NCBI GenBank assembly: GCA_903944895.1
Contig: CAJATL010000175.1
Location: forward strand, 1-56,327
DNA length: 56,327 nucleotides
Direction of reading: 5' to 3'
Source: an uncultured Bacteroidota bacterium
GTDB taxonomy: Bacteria > Bacteroidota > Bacteroidia > Bacteroidales > 4484-276
This document shows, piece by piece, positions 24,426 to 33,340 of the stretch. A program made the translations under genes and the position numbers. The notes beneath the pieces were generated by a model that was not told where the DNA came from, did not search any database, and saw nothing but the letters and a program-made list of their open reading frames with translations. Each line of letters starts with the position of its first letter. The first letter of the stretch is position 1.

Positions 24426-25991
24426 TCAATTCTTTTTCAGGAATTGCAACTCGGTAAAATCAAAATCGGGATTCGGGACATCAATTTTCATCTCTGATAC
24501 CTTACCCTTATCATCCAGAATAAAATTACAGGTGCCCGACGGCAACGAAGGGAATTCCTTAAAAGTGATTTCAAAAGTATTGTAATAAAGATGTTTGAGG
24601 GTTCCTGCCAGTTTTTTTGCCGGAATAAATTGTACCACCAGCGCTTCATTTTCCAGGCTAACTGTGGCATCGCCATATAATTCGCCACCATAAGTTCCGG
24701 TAAATCCGTCAAGTGGGAGGGAGGGTGTGGTGTTGGTGACCCGGTTTTTTTCGGCCTCAGCTTTGGCAAGTTTTTCGGCGGCTTCATTTTTCCTGATTCT
24801 CTCAAGGATCGTCTGGCTCCAGTCTTTCTGATCACCACCCAGAAAAGCATCTAAAATTTTGTAAACCAACGGATAATAAAGGCTCGAATTTTTGTTGGTG
24901 AGAATCACAAAACCGAGGTTTTCGTCCGGCACTACGCAACTGTACGAAATCATCCCATCGTAGCCGCCGCTGTGGCTCACAACTTTGCGGTCTTTATAAT
25001 TCATCACCTGCCAACCCAAAGCGTAAGCCTTAAAATACGTCGAAGGCCACATTTTCTGAGATGATTCACTTACGCCGAGTATCGTATTTGGTGACCACAT
25101 CTCACGACTTTGTTTTGCTGAAAAGATTGTGTCTTTTTCAAAAATCCCTTTATTAAGCTGGAGTTTCAGCCACTGGCTCATGTCGTCAACACATGAAATT
25201 ATCGACCCGGCAGGTCCGATATTATCCCAGTTGAGGTAATCGATCGGGATTACTTTTCCTTCAAAATCGGTATGTGGTGTGGCGATATTATCAAATTTTC
25301 CAAGATCGATGGTGCTGGTAATCGTGCGTTTCATGTGAAGCGGGGAAAAGAAATTCTCCTTCAGAAAATCATCCCAGCTCGTTCCGGTCACGGCCGGAAT
25401 AATTTCGCCGGCAGTTAAAAACATAATATTTGAGTAGCCGAATTGTTCCCTGAAACCATAGACCGGCTTCAGGAAGCGGGCGCGCCTGATCACCTCCTCG
25501 CGATTGTAATCTGTTCCGTACCAAACCAGATCTCCGCTGAAAGTCGCAAGTCCGCTGCGATGACACAAAAGGTCTCGGATAGTCATATTTTCGCTTACAT
25601 ACGGGTCGTAAAGTCTGAAATACGGAATATGTGCGGTCACTTTATCCTGCCACGAAATCTTACCTTCATCCACCAGAATTGCCAGTGCTGCTGCCGTAAA
25701 AGCTTTCGTATTCGACGCAATCGGAAACATCGTTTGTCCATTGACTTTACCGCCTTTTTCGATATCACGAACGCCAAAACCTTCCGAAAGAATGATTTCG
25801 CCGTCCTTCACAATGGCGATGGCAAGCCCGGGAACTTCCCAGTCGGCGCGGGCTTTTTCGAAATATTGTTTTAACGAATCGGTTTTTTCACGGATTTGTT
25901 TTTCCTGCGCCAGGATAGAAATTGGAAAAATGAAAATGGCCAGAAAAACGACAAACTGTTGCAAACTGCTTTTGGTGGTTTTACTTTTCAT
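24426..25991 (-). CDS. Secreted serine hydrolase (class C beta-lactamase fold)
   Basis: I start at the ATG at 25991 because it gives a classical signal peptide (KSKTTKSS, then FVVFLAIFIFPISILAQ); an ATG seven codons upstream is possible. The beta-lactamase/DD-peptidase core shows the S-x-x-K motif SNTK (about residues 93-96), the Y-x-N motif YSN (about 186-188) and an HSGG motif in place of KTG. The C-terminus (about 415-510) is a lipocalin-like DUF3471 domain. Members act on D-amino-acid peptides, esters or peptidoglycan; few are true beta-lactamases. It stands alone beside the tRNA. Confidence 0.9.
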   Translation of the reverse strand: MKSKTTKSSLQQFVVFLAIFIFPISILAQEKQIREKTDSLKQYFEKARADWEVPGLAIAIVKDGEIILSEGFGVRDIEKGGKVNGQTMFPIASNTKAFTAAALAILVDEGKISWQDKVTAHIPYFRLYDPYVSENMTIRDLLCHRSGLATFSGDLVWYGTDYNREEVIRRARFLKPVYGFREQFGYSNIMFLTAGEIIPAVTGTSWDDFLKENFFSPLHMKRTITSTIDLGKFDNIATPHTDFEGKVIPIDYLNWDNIGPAGSIISCVDDMSQWLKLQLNKGIFEKDTIFSAKQSREMWSPNTILGVSESSQKMWPSTYFKAYALGWQVMNYKDRKVVSHSGGYDGMISYSCVVPDENLGFVILTNKNSSLYYPLVYKILDAFLGGDQKDWSQTILERIRKNEAAEKLAKAEAEKNRVTNTTPSLPLDGFTGTYGGELYGDATVSLENEALVVQFIPAKKLAGTLKHLYYNTFEITFKEFPSLPSGTCNFILDDKGKVSEMKIDVPNPDFDFTELQFLKKN

Positions 25992-26073
25992 ATGATTTAA
26001 GAATTTTTGCATTTTAAATTTTTTTGTAGAAAATTTCGGATTATCCGTCAGTGATAATCCGCTAAATCATGTT

Positions 26074-26844
26074 CTATCCTTTTTTAGCTTTTAATTTTTG
26101 ATCGATTTGCTCCATCAGTTTTGTCATCATTTCACCGGCTTTTCCTTTGAGGTGAATGTCGGTGATGAAATGAGTATACCTCGAATTTTCAGGATTTACC
26201 TCGATGATGGTGGCCCTGGTGTTTTTTGCATGAATCGGAATCTGGTTAGCCGGGCTGACTTCTCCGGTTGAACCGATGATGATGAAAACATCTGCTTTTT
26301 CGGCCGCAACATGCGAGGCCTGGTATGCCTGCATCGGAATACCTTCGCCAAAAAAGATAAAATCAGGTTTGATCAGGCTGTTACAATGAACGCATTTTGG
26401 AGGTAAAACTTCCAGATTAATCTCAGCCAGCTCAAAATGACGCTTGCATTTGGTGCAAACCAGTTTATGTGAGTTGCCATGAAACTCATGAACAACGGTA
26501 TTTCCGGCTGCCTGGTGAAGATTGTCGATGTTTTGGGTAATCACACATTTCAGCAGACCCATTTTTTCGAGTTCGGCCAGAGCATCGTGTGCAGCATTTG
26601 GCCGGGCAGTTCCAAAGAAATCGTAGAAAATTTCCTTTATCACGTTCCAGGAAGCCAGCGGATACTGATGAAAATAGCCAAGGTCGAGAACCTGCGGATC
26701 GTATTTGCTCCAAAGCCCTTCGGCGCCGCGGAAAGGCGGGATACCACTTTCGACCGAAATGCCTGCGCCGGTAAATGCAACCAGGTGCTTTGCATGGATG
26801 ATTTTTTCTGCGGCCAGGATGATTTTTTTGTCAGAATTTTCCAT
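26074..26844 (-). CDS. Sir2-family NAD-dependent protein deacylase
   Basis: The 256-residue protein has the full sirtuin set: the NAD loop GAGISVESGIPPFRG (about 25-39), TQNIDNLHQ (about 103-111) followed by the catalytic His of the HEFHG stretch, and a zinc module with two CxxC pairs (CTKC and CVHC). There are further NAD contacts at GSTGEVSPANQ, where bacterial enzymes usually have GTS, and EVNPENS. It removes acyl groups from lysine using NAD. It is transcribed away from the EamA transporter gene. Confidence 0.93.
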   Translation of the reverse strand: MENSDKKIILAAEKIIHAKHLVAFTGAGISVESGIPPFRGAEGLWSKYDPQVLDLGYFHQYPLASWNVIKEIFYDFFGTARPNAAHDALAELEKMGLLKCVITQNIDNLHQAAGNTVVHEFHGNSHKLVCTKCKRHFELAEINLEVLPPKCVHCNSLIKPDFIFFGEGIPMQAYQASHVAAEKADVFIIIGSTGEVSPANQIPIHAKNTRATIIEVNPENSRYTHFITDIHLKGKAGEMMTKLMEQIDQKLKAKKG

Positions 26845-26879
26845 ATCAAAAGTTTTAAGACAAACTTTAAAACACGGAG

Positions 26880-26948
26880 CAAAGGTATCGAAAATGATAG
26901 TTACAGCCTTATTTTGTAAAGAATCGAATTAAAATTCAGCTATTTTTG
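26880..26948. promoter_or_regulatory. Divergent promoter region
   Basis: On the minus strand TACCTTTG (26887-26880) is a -7 element for the Sir2 gene. On the plus strand TTTG at 26913-26916 and TATTTTTG at 26941-26948 would serve the transporter gene. Confidence 0.5.
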
Positions 26949-26989
26949 CCATCTTAAGTTATGAAGTTACACAAATACAAATTTTTACA

Positions 26990-27937
26990 TTGAAACTCAA
27001 CCCGGTTTACACTTACATTCTGGTAATTCTCTCGATGGTTTTTTGGGGGATGAGTTTTGTGTGGTCGGCAATTGTGCTCAAATATTACGACCCGATTACC
27101 ACGGTTTTACTTCGACTTATCATTTCCTCGGCAATTCTTTTTACGGGTCTAAAAATCTTCAACCGGATTCAAAAACTCAACAAACAGGATTACAAATTAT
27201 TTTTCCTTTCGGCTTTGCTGAATCCGTTCCTCTATTTTTTGGGTGAAAATTATGGTTTGCAGCTTACTTCGCCAACTATCAGCTCCATCATTATTGCCAC
27301 AATTCCCCTGTTTACGCCCATCCTGGCATTTTTTGTTTTCGGCGAAAAACTCTCAAAACTCAACATTGCCGGGATTTTCATCTCCTTTGCAGGTGTCAGT
27401 TTTATGATGTTGAACAAGGATTTATCTTTCAGCGCCGATCCAAAAGGCGTATTGTGGCTTTCACTGGCGGTAATTGCCGCCGTAATTTATTCGGTTTTAC
27501 TCAAAAAACTGGCTTCCCGGTACGATGCTTTTATGATTATCGCCATGCAAAACGTGATCGGTGCTTTGTACTTTTTGCCATTTTTCCTCATTTTCGATGT
27601 TCAGCGATTTATTGCTGTCACGCCAAATGCCGAACTGATCAGCTCGTTATTGCTGCTTTCATTTTTCGCTTCTTCGCTGGCTTTCGTTTTTTTTACGATT
27701 TCATCGCGCGAAATCGGGATCAGCAAAACCAATCTTTTTACAAATCTCATCCCGGTTTTTACAACCATTTTTTCGTTTTTCATCTTAAGAGAAGATTTTG
27801 AAGCCCGCAAAATTATCGGAATGATTGTAGTGATTGGCGGCGTTCTTCTGTCGCAGATTACCGGAAAAGTAATGCTGGTGAGGTTTTATAAGTACGTTTT
27901 AATGAGGAAGAAAAATCACTCAGGTTTGGATGGCTAA
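26990..27937 (+). CDS. EamA/DMT-family transporter
   Basis: The 315-residue protein has ten hydrophobic helices in two EamA repeats (about 5-130 and 145-290). Hallmarks include FWGMSFVWS in helix 1, SAILFTGL, and GVLLSQITG near the end. The start is probably the TTG at 26990: the only in-frame ATG nearby, at 27035, would cut off half of the first helix. DMT transporters move small metabolites such as amino acids or nucleotide precursors; the substrate is unknown. It overlaps the next gene by eight bases. Confidence 0.88.
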   Translation: MKLNPVYTYILVILSMVFWGMSFVWSAIVLKYYDPITTVLLRLIISSAILFTGLKIFNRIQKLNKQDYKLFFLSALLNPFLYFLGENYGLQLTSPTISSIIIATIPLFTPILAFFVFGEKLSKLNIAGIFISFAGVSFMMLNKDLSFSADPKGVLWLSLAVIAAVIYSVLLKKLASRYDAFMIIAMQNVIGALYFLPFFLIFDVQRFIAVTPNAELISSLLLLSFFASSLAFVFFTISSREIGISKTNLFTNLIPVFTTIFSFFILREDFEARKIIGMIVVIGGVLLSQITGKVMLVRFYKYVLMRKKNHSGLDG

Positions 27938-29819
27938 ACTGAAATTAATTCCCCGGAAATTGAAGTCATTGCCCAAAATATCCGTCTTTCAGACAAAACC
28001 AGCTCACCACATTTGGTTTATCGGGTTGATTGTTTTGATAATTTCTTTTGGCGGACATTTTCGTCCAAATGGCACTGATTTCTGGAAAGACACCGTTGCC
28101 AGCGATGGCCGCGGATATTACGCCTATCTTCCTTCCATCGTTTTGCACGGCAGTTTTAATTTCGATCAGGTTCTTGATCGTGAAAAGCAAATTTATCCGG
28201 CGATGATGGCCGGAACATTTATCACCCAGGTGGAAGGCAAAAATGCAAACAAATACTTTGCAGGCGTTGCCCTTCTGATTTTGCCATTCTTTTTACCGGC
28301 CATATTTTTAAGTTTTCTGGCTGGTTTGCCGGTTGACGGCTACAACGCCATTTTCCAGGTGATGGTCAGCGTTGCAGGAATTTTTTACCTGATGGTCGGA
28401 CTCCTTTTTACCTTGCGCCTGCTCAAAAAGTTTAAAATTCCGGATGGTGTCGCAGTGTTTTCGCTTTGGGTAGTAACTTTTGGAACCAACCTGCTGATTT
28501 ATGCTGTAGATGCCCCGGCAATGTCGCACGTTTTTTCATTTGCCGTTGTTGCGGGATTTCTCCTGTTTTCAAAAGAATACTTCAGTTTTTATAAAGCCAG
28601 AGATGGGATTTTAGCCGCTTTAATGTTTGGATTAATTGTTTTGATAAGACCCGTAAACGGAATGGTGGTTTTGTTGATTCCTTTTGTGGCTGGTGATTTT
28701 AAGAGTTTTGCGCATGGCTTCCTGGTTTTTTTTGAACATTGGAAATACTGGCTTGGTGCTATTCTGGCTATTTTGCTTTTGGTGATGATTCAGCCGGTTT
28801 TATGGTTTGTTCAGACAGGTAATTGGCTGGTTTGGAGTTATCAGGGTGAAGGATTTAATTTTTTGAGCCCTGAAATTTCAAAGGTTCTGTTCAGCTATCA
28901 AAAAGGATTTTTTATTTACACACCTGTTGCTTTGGTCGCTATTACCGGGCTTTTTGGGTTTTACCGGAAAAGTAAATGGCAGTTTTTCTGGATCACTGGT
29001 TTTCTGATTACCCTGGTCTGGCTGGTGGCTTCATGGTGGAACTGGTATTACGGCGACAGCTTCGGGCAAAGGGTTTTTATCGATTTTTATGCGGTGCTGG
29101 CTCTGCTGCTGGCCACGTTAATAAACGTTTTCAGGAAAAAAATAATCAAAACTGGCCTTGTAACTTTACTTTTGATTTTGTGTTTCGTCAACCTGGTTCA
29201 AACCTGGCAATATTCGCACGGAATTATTCATGCTTACGCGATGAATAAAGCAAAGTACTGGCATGTGTTTTTAAAAACCAGCGACGATTACCTGAATTTG
29301 TTCAGTGGCCCTATTGATATTCCGCCTCACAAAACCGATCTTACAACGCCGGTCAGGATTTTTGAAAATGATTTTGAAAAAGATCAGGAAGGTTGGATTT
29401 CGAGTGGAAGAATAGCATATCCGGCAGCAAAAAGCGGTAATTTTGTATCCGAACTTGATCAAAACCAGCGATATAGTTCGGCTTTGTTGATTACCGGAGA
29501 TTCGTTGGTTGTTGGCCGGAAAGATTTGTACACCCGGGTTGAAGCCTTTGTTTTGGATAAAGATCGGTTGGCTTCGGCAAGCTCGAAACTGGTTGTTTCA
29601 CTTTCTGATCGGGTTGGAAAAAATTATTATCTCAATGCCTGGGATGTTAACGAGATGCCACCTTCAAAGCCTGATGAATGGCGAAGGGTTGAGTTTGGTT
29701 TTCAGCTTCCTGAAGTCCTGAATATCAACGATCAGATGAAAATTTATTTATGGCAGAAAGGAAACGGAACGCTGCTGGCTGATGATTTCAGAATTGCCAT
29801 TTTTGGCCGTAAACAGTAG
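27930..29819 (+). CDS. Polytopic membrane protein, glycosyltransferase-39-like
   Basis: The 629-residue protein has about 11 membrane helices to residue 440 and a soluble C-terminal domain (about 470-629) that is beta-rich and resembles a carbohydrate-binding jelly roll (FENDFEKDQEGWIS, SGNFVSELDQNQRYSS). The first outside loop has SDGRGYYAYLPSIVLHG, with acidic and aromatic residues as in GT-C glycosyltransferases. It may transfer a sugar from a lipid carrier in the periplasm, but no specific acceptor can be named. It is translated together with the transporter gene (8-base overlap). Confidence 0.65.
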   Translation: MAKLKLIPRKLKSLPKISVFQTKPAHHIWFIGLIVLIISFGGHFRPNGTDFWKDTVASDGRGYYAYLPSIVLHGSFNFDQVLDREKQIYPAMMAGTFITQVEGKNANKYFAGVALLILPFFLPAIFLSFLAGLPVDGYNAIFQVMVSVAGIFYLMVGLLFTLRLLKKFKIPDGVAVFSLWVVTFGTNLLIYAVDAPAMSHVFSFAVVAGFLLFSKEYFSFYKARDGILAALMFGLIVLIRPVNGMVVLLIPFVAGDFKSFAHGFLVFFEHWKYWLGAILAILLLVMIQPVLWFVQTGNWLVWSYQGEGFNFLSPEISKVLFSYQKGFFIYTPVALVAITGLFGFYRKSKWQFFWITGFLITLVWLVASWWNWYYGDSFGQRVFIDFYAVLALLLATLINVFRKKIIKTGLVTLLLILCFVNLVQTWQYSHGIIHAYAMNKAKYWHVFLKTSDDYLNLFSGPIDIPPHKTDLTTPVRIFENDFEKDQEGWISSGRIAYPAAKSGNFVSELDQNQRYSSALLITGDSLVVGRKDLYTRVEAFVLDKDRLASASSKLVVSLSDRVGKNYYLNAWDVNEMPPSKPDEWRRVEFGFQLPEVLNINDQMKIYLWQKGNGTLLADDFRIAIFGRKQ

Positions 29820-29898
29820 TTTTTATTTTTTGTCAGGGAGCATCTGAAATGGCATTTTTAAACATAAAAATGAGGCTAATTAATTGATGGTTAATCGG

Positions 29899-29931
29899 TT
29901 TGAGGCAAAATTATCAGACACATTATTTTTG
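29899..29931 (+). promoter_or_regulatory. Promoter of the glycogen operon
   Basis: TTTG at 29899-29902, 21 bases, TATTTTTG at 29924-29931: a full consensus match. The leader to the first gene is about 110 bases. Confidence 0.78.
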
Positions 29932-30043
29932 TGTTAATTATTATTAATTTGAAAACATCAATTTTATTATTGCTAAATTTGCCGATTGAAAAAAATCAGT
30001 AAAGATTAATTGTAACAAATTAATTTAAAAGTTATTAGATACG

Positions 30044-31999
30044 ATGGGATATATTAAATTCGACAAAAGCCAGCTTATTAATCTCGAATATTCATTACGC
30101 CGGGAACTTCTTCGGACCAACAGGGCAGGCGCTTTTTCCACTTCAACAATTGTAAACTGCAACACCAGGAAATATCACGGTTTGCTCATAGTGCCGCAAC
30201 CGCAATTTGGAAATGCACCACACATTCTTCTGTCATCATTGGATGAAACGGTAATTCAACGTGAAGCTGAATTTAACCTTGGGATTCACAAATACGAAAA
30301 CAATATTTATTCCCCCCGCGGACATAAATATATTATGGATTTCGAAAGTGAGCCTTTTCCAAAAATTACTTACCGTGTTGGCGGTGTTATCCTCGAAAAG
30401 GAGATGTTTTTCTCCTCCAACGAAGATATGATGATCTTTAAGTACACCCTGATCGACGCACATTCTCCAACAACTTTGAGGTTCAAACCGTTTCTGGCAT
30501 TCCGGAGCATTCATGCACTTTCAAAAGCAAATATCGACTGTAACAAAAAATACGAGCCGGTTACCAACGGAATAAAAATTGCCATGTACGAGGGCTATTC
30601 GCCGCTTTATATTCAGTTTTCGAAAGATGTTGAATACACCCATGTTCCCGACTGGTACTACAATCTGGAATATCCATACGAAAAAGAACGTGGCTACGAT
30701 TGCCTCGAGGATCTTTATGTTCCTGGCTTCTTCGATATACCAATCAAAAAAGGTGAGTCGATTATGTTAGTTGCCGGGACATCCGAAAGTAACCCTGCCC
30801 TTTTAAAGACTAAATTTACCGACGAAGTTAAAAAACGTATTCCGCGTAATAATTTCGAAAATTGCCTGCTTAATGCAGCACAACAATTTATTGTAAAGAA
30901 GGCCGATAAAACTCAGATAATCGCCGGTTATCCATGGTTTGGGCCTGTTGGCCGGGATACTTTTATCGGGATGCCTGGTTTGTTGCTTACTCAGGGTGAC
31001 GTTAAAACTTATGTTTCGGTGCTCGATTCGATGATCGCCGACATGAAAGGACCATTTTTCCCGAATGTCATCCTCGATAACCGCATCGAATACGACGCAG
31101 TGGATACTTCGCTATGGTTTTTTTATGCTTTGCAAAAATTAGCCGAATTTACTGGTGACAGCGCCAAAATCTGGAAAGATTATAAAAATGTCATCAAAAA
31201 CATCCTCGAATCCTATCGCGAAGGAACCTGGTACAACATTAAAATGGACGAAAACGGTCTTTTATTTGCCGGTGAAACAGGAAATGCGCTTACGTGGATG
31301 AACGCTATTATCGGTGACAAACCTGTTACCCCACGAATTGGTTTCCCTGTTGAGGTAAACGCACTCTGGTATAATGCAATCAAATTCAGCCTTGAACTGG
31401 CACGTAATGCTAAGGATTCTGCTTTTACAGGAAAATGGAAGGAATTGCCGGAGAAAATTGAAAAGTCATTTATCGAAAATTTCTGGGATGAAAAAAGAGG
31501 TTATTTAGCCGATTACACAAATGGCAATTTTAAAGATTGGTCGGTGAGGCCAAACCAGGTCTTTGCTATTTCGCTTCATTACTCCCCTCTGAGCCAGCTC
31601 CAGCAGAAACGAACGATGGACGTTATCGAGAAGGAATTACTCACACCACGTGGTTTGAGAACATTGGCCCCAAAAAACATCAGGTACAAAGGTGTTTACC
31701 GCGGTAATGTCGAAGAGCGGGATTTAGCTTATCACAACGGTTCGGTTTTACCATGGCTGTTTGGCGCTTTTGCTGAAGCCTATTTAAAAATTTACGGAAA
31801 AGGCGGGCTTTCGATCGTGACCAACCTTTACAAGAGTTTTGAAACCGAAATGCAGGAATATGGCATCGGGACAATTTCAGAACTTTTTGATGGCGACCCG
31901 CCACATTATCCATCCGGAGCCATTTCTCAGGCTACTGCTGTTGCTGAATTGATCAGGGTAAATGAGATGATTAAGAAATTTGACGGAGCAAAGAAATAA
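30044..31999 (+). CDS. Glycogen debranching enzyme (GH133, amylo-1,6-glucosidase)
   Basis: The 651-residue protein has the bacterial debranching-enzyme N-terminal domain (LLRTNRAGAFSTSTIVNCNT, RKYHGLLI) and a C-terminal (alpha/alpha)6 catalytic domain from about residue 275. The latter includes GYPWFGPVGRDTFIGMPGL, DTSLWFFYALQKL and ELFDGDPPHYPSGAISQATA. These residues form the GH133 active site that releases glucose from alpha-1,6 branch points. It is the first gene of a four-gene operon for alpha-glucan storage, followed after 25 bases by a glycosyltransferase. It acts in the cytosol; no signal peptide. Confidence 0.93.
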   Translation: MGYIKFDKSQLINLEYSLRRELLRTNRAGAFSTSTIVNCNTRKYHGLLIVPQPQFGNAPHILLSSLDETVIQREAEFNLGIHKYENNIYSPRGHKYIMDFESEPFPKITYRVGGVILEKEMFFSSNEDMMIFKYTLIDAHSPTTLRFKPFLAFRSIHALSKANIDCNKKYEPVTNGIKIAMYEGYSPLYIQFSKDVEYTHVPDWYYNLEYPYEKERGYDCLEDLYVPGFFDIPIKKGESIMLVAGTSESNPALLKTKFTDEVKKRIPRNNFENCLLNAAQQFIVKKADKTQIIAGYPWFGPVGRDTFIGMPGLLLTQGDVKTYVSVLDSMIADMKGPFFPNVILDNRIEYDAVDTSLWFFYALQKLAEFTGDSAKIWKDYKNVIKNILESYREGTWYNIKMDENGLLFAGETGNALTWMNAIIGDKPVTPRIGFPVEVNALWYNAIKFSLELARNAKDSAFTGKWKELPEKIEKSFIENFWDEKRGYLADYTNGNFKDWSVRPNQVFAISLHYSPLSQLQQKRTMDVIEKELLTPRGLRTLAPKNIRYKGVYRGNVEERDLAYHNGSVLPWLFGAFAEAYLKIYGKGGLSIVTNLYKSFETEMQEYGIGTISELFDGDPPHYPSGAISQATAVAELIRVNEMIKKFDGAKK

Positions 32000-32024
32000 T
32001 TATAAACTGAATAAGGAATTATAG

Positions 32025-33305
32025 ATGAAAGTATTGATGTTCGGCTGGGAGTTTCCGCCACATATCACAGGGGGTTTAGGGACTGCTTGCTATGGTCTTA
32101 CCAAAGGTTTGGCCAAGCAAAACGTAGATGTCATCTTCGTGGTTCCTAAGGCTTATGGCGATGAAGATCAGTCAGCAGTGAGGCTTGTAAATGCAAGCGA
32201 TTTGATTATTGACACCGCTGATACCGATTACCAGGAATTCTGGAAAAAAATTACCTACATGGAAATTGGCTCCAACCTGATTCCTTATGTTGGTCCTGAA
32301 GAATTTAAACGCTATGCCGAGGAAAATAAACTCGACGAAGTTACCCTCGACGAAAAAGTGTATCGTACAAAATTTACCTTTTCAGGGAAATATGGAAAGG
32401 ACCTGTTGGCAGAAGTTTCGAGGTATGCCCTGATTGGCGCCGGAGTAGCTCAAAAGTCAGATTTTGATATTATTCATGCTCACGACTGGTTGACGTATCC
32501 TGCCGGCATTGCCGCTAAAAAAGTTACCGGAAAACCGCTGGTGGTGCACATGCACGCTACCGAATTCGACCGCTCGGGCGAAAATGTAAACCAGGAAGTT
32601 TACGAAATCGAGAAAAAGGGTATGGAGGAAGCCGATCGCGTAATCACAGTAAGTAATTTTACCCGCGCTATCGTCATCGAAAAATACGGAATCAACCCTG
32701 ATAAGATTTTTACGGTTCACAACGCCGTCGATCCAAGCGATACCGAGGTTGGCGAATACCAGCGCCACGTTAAGGAAAAAGTAGTTACTTTCCTTGGCAG
32801 GCTTACCTTCCAGAAAGGCCCTGAATATTTTATCGAAGCTGCTGCGATGATTTTGAAGCGCGACAAAAACGTTCGCTTTGTCATGGCTGGCACCGGCGAT
32901 ATGATGAATAAAATGATAAAACGTGCTGCCCAGCTTCACATTTCATCAAACTTCCATTTCACCGGTTTCTTAAAAGGTAGTGATGTGGATAAGATGTTTG
33001 CCCTGAGTGATGTTTTTGTGATGCCATCGGTTTCTGAACCTTTTGGTATTGTGCCTTTGGAAGCCATGCGCTCTAATGTTCCGGTGGTAATCTCGAAACA
33101 ATCGGGCGTTTCCGAAATCCTGAAACACGCTCTAAAAGTTGACTTTTGGGATATCAACGGCCTTGCCGATGCGATCTGGGGCCTTCTGCACTACGATTCG
33201 TTGTATAAAATGTTCATCAAATACGGTAAAACCGAAGTTGACAACCTGAAATGGGATAACGCAGCTTTCAAGGTTACCGAAGTGTATAATTCGTTGTTTA
33301 AATAA
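32025..33305 (+). CDS. GT4-family glycosyltransferase of glycogen operon
   Basis: The 426-residue protein has a GT-B fold: an N-terminal domain beginning MKVLMFGWEFPPHITGGLGT (the nucleotide-sugar synthase-like glycine loop) and a C-terminal GT4 domain. The latter has TFLGRLTFQKGPEYFIEAAA, the donor-binding E-x7-E region SEPFGIVPLEAM, and ISKQSGVSEILKHAL. In this operon it most likely elongates an alpha-1,4-glucan from ADP- or UDP-glucose. It differs from the glycogen-synthase part of the fusion protein downstream, so the operon has two kinds of synthase-like enzyme. Confidence 0.88.
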   Translation: MKVLMFGWEFPPHITGGLGTACYGLTKGLAKQNVDVIFVVPKAYGDEDQSAVRLVNASDLIIDTADTDYQEFWKKITYMEIGSNLIPYVGPEEFKRYAEENKLDEVTLDEKVYRTKFTFSGKYGKDLLAEVSRYALIGAGVAQKSDFDIIHAHDWLTYPAGIAAKKVTGKPLVVHMHATEFDRSGENVNQEVYEIEKKGMEEADRVITVSNFTRAIVIEKYGINPDKIFTVHNAVDPSDTEVGEYQRHVKEKVVTFLGRLTFQKGPEYFIEAAAMILKRDKNVRFVMAGTGDMMNKMIKRAAQLHISSNFHFTGFLKGSDVDKMFALSDVFVMPSVSEPFGIVPLEAMRSNVPVVISKQSGVSEILKHALKVDFWDINGLADAIWGLLHYDSLYKMFIKYGKTEVDNLKWDNAAFKVTEVYNSLFK

Positions 33306-33340
33306 AATTTACTAACCGAAAATAATAAATCAAGATAAAG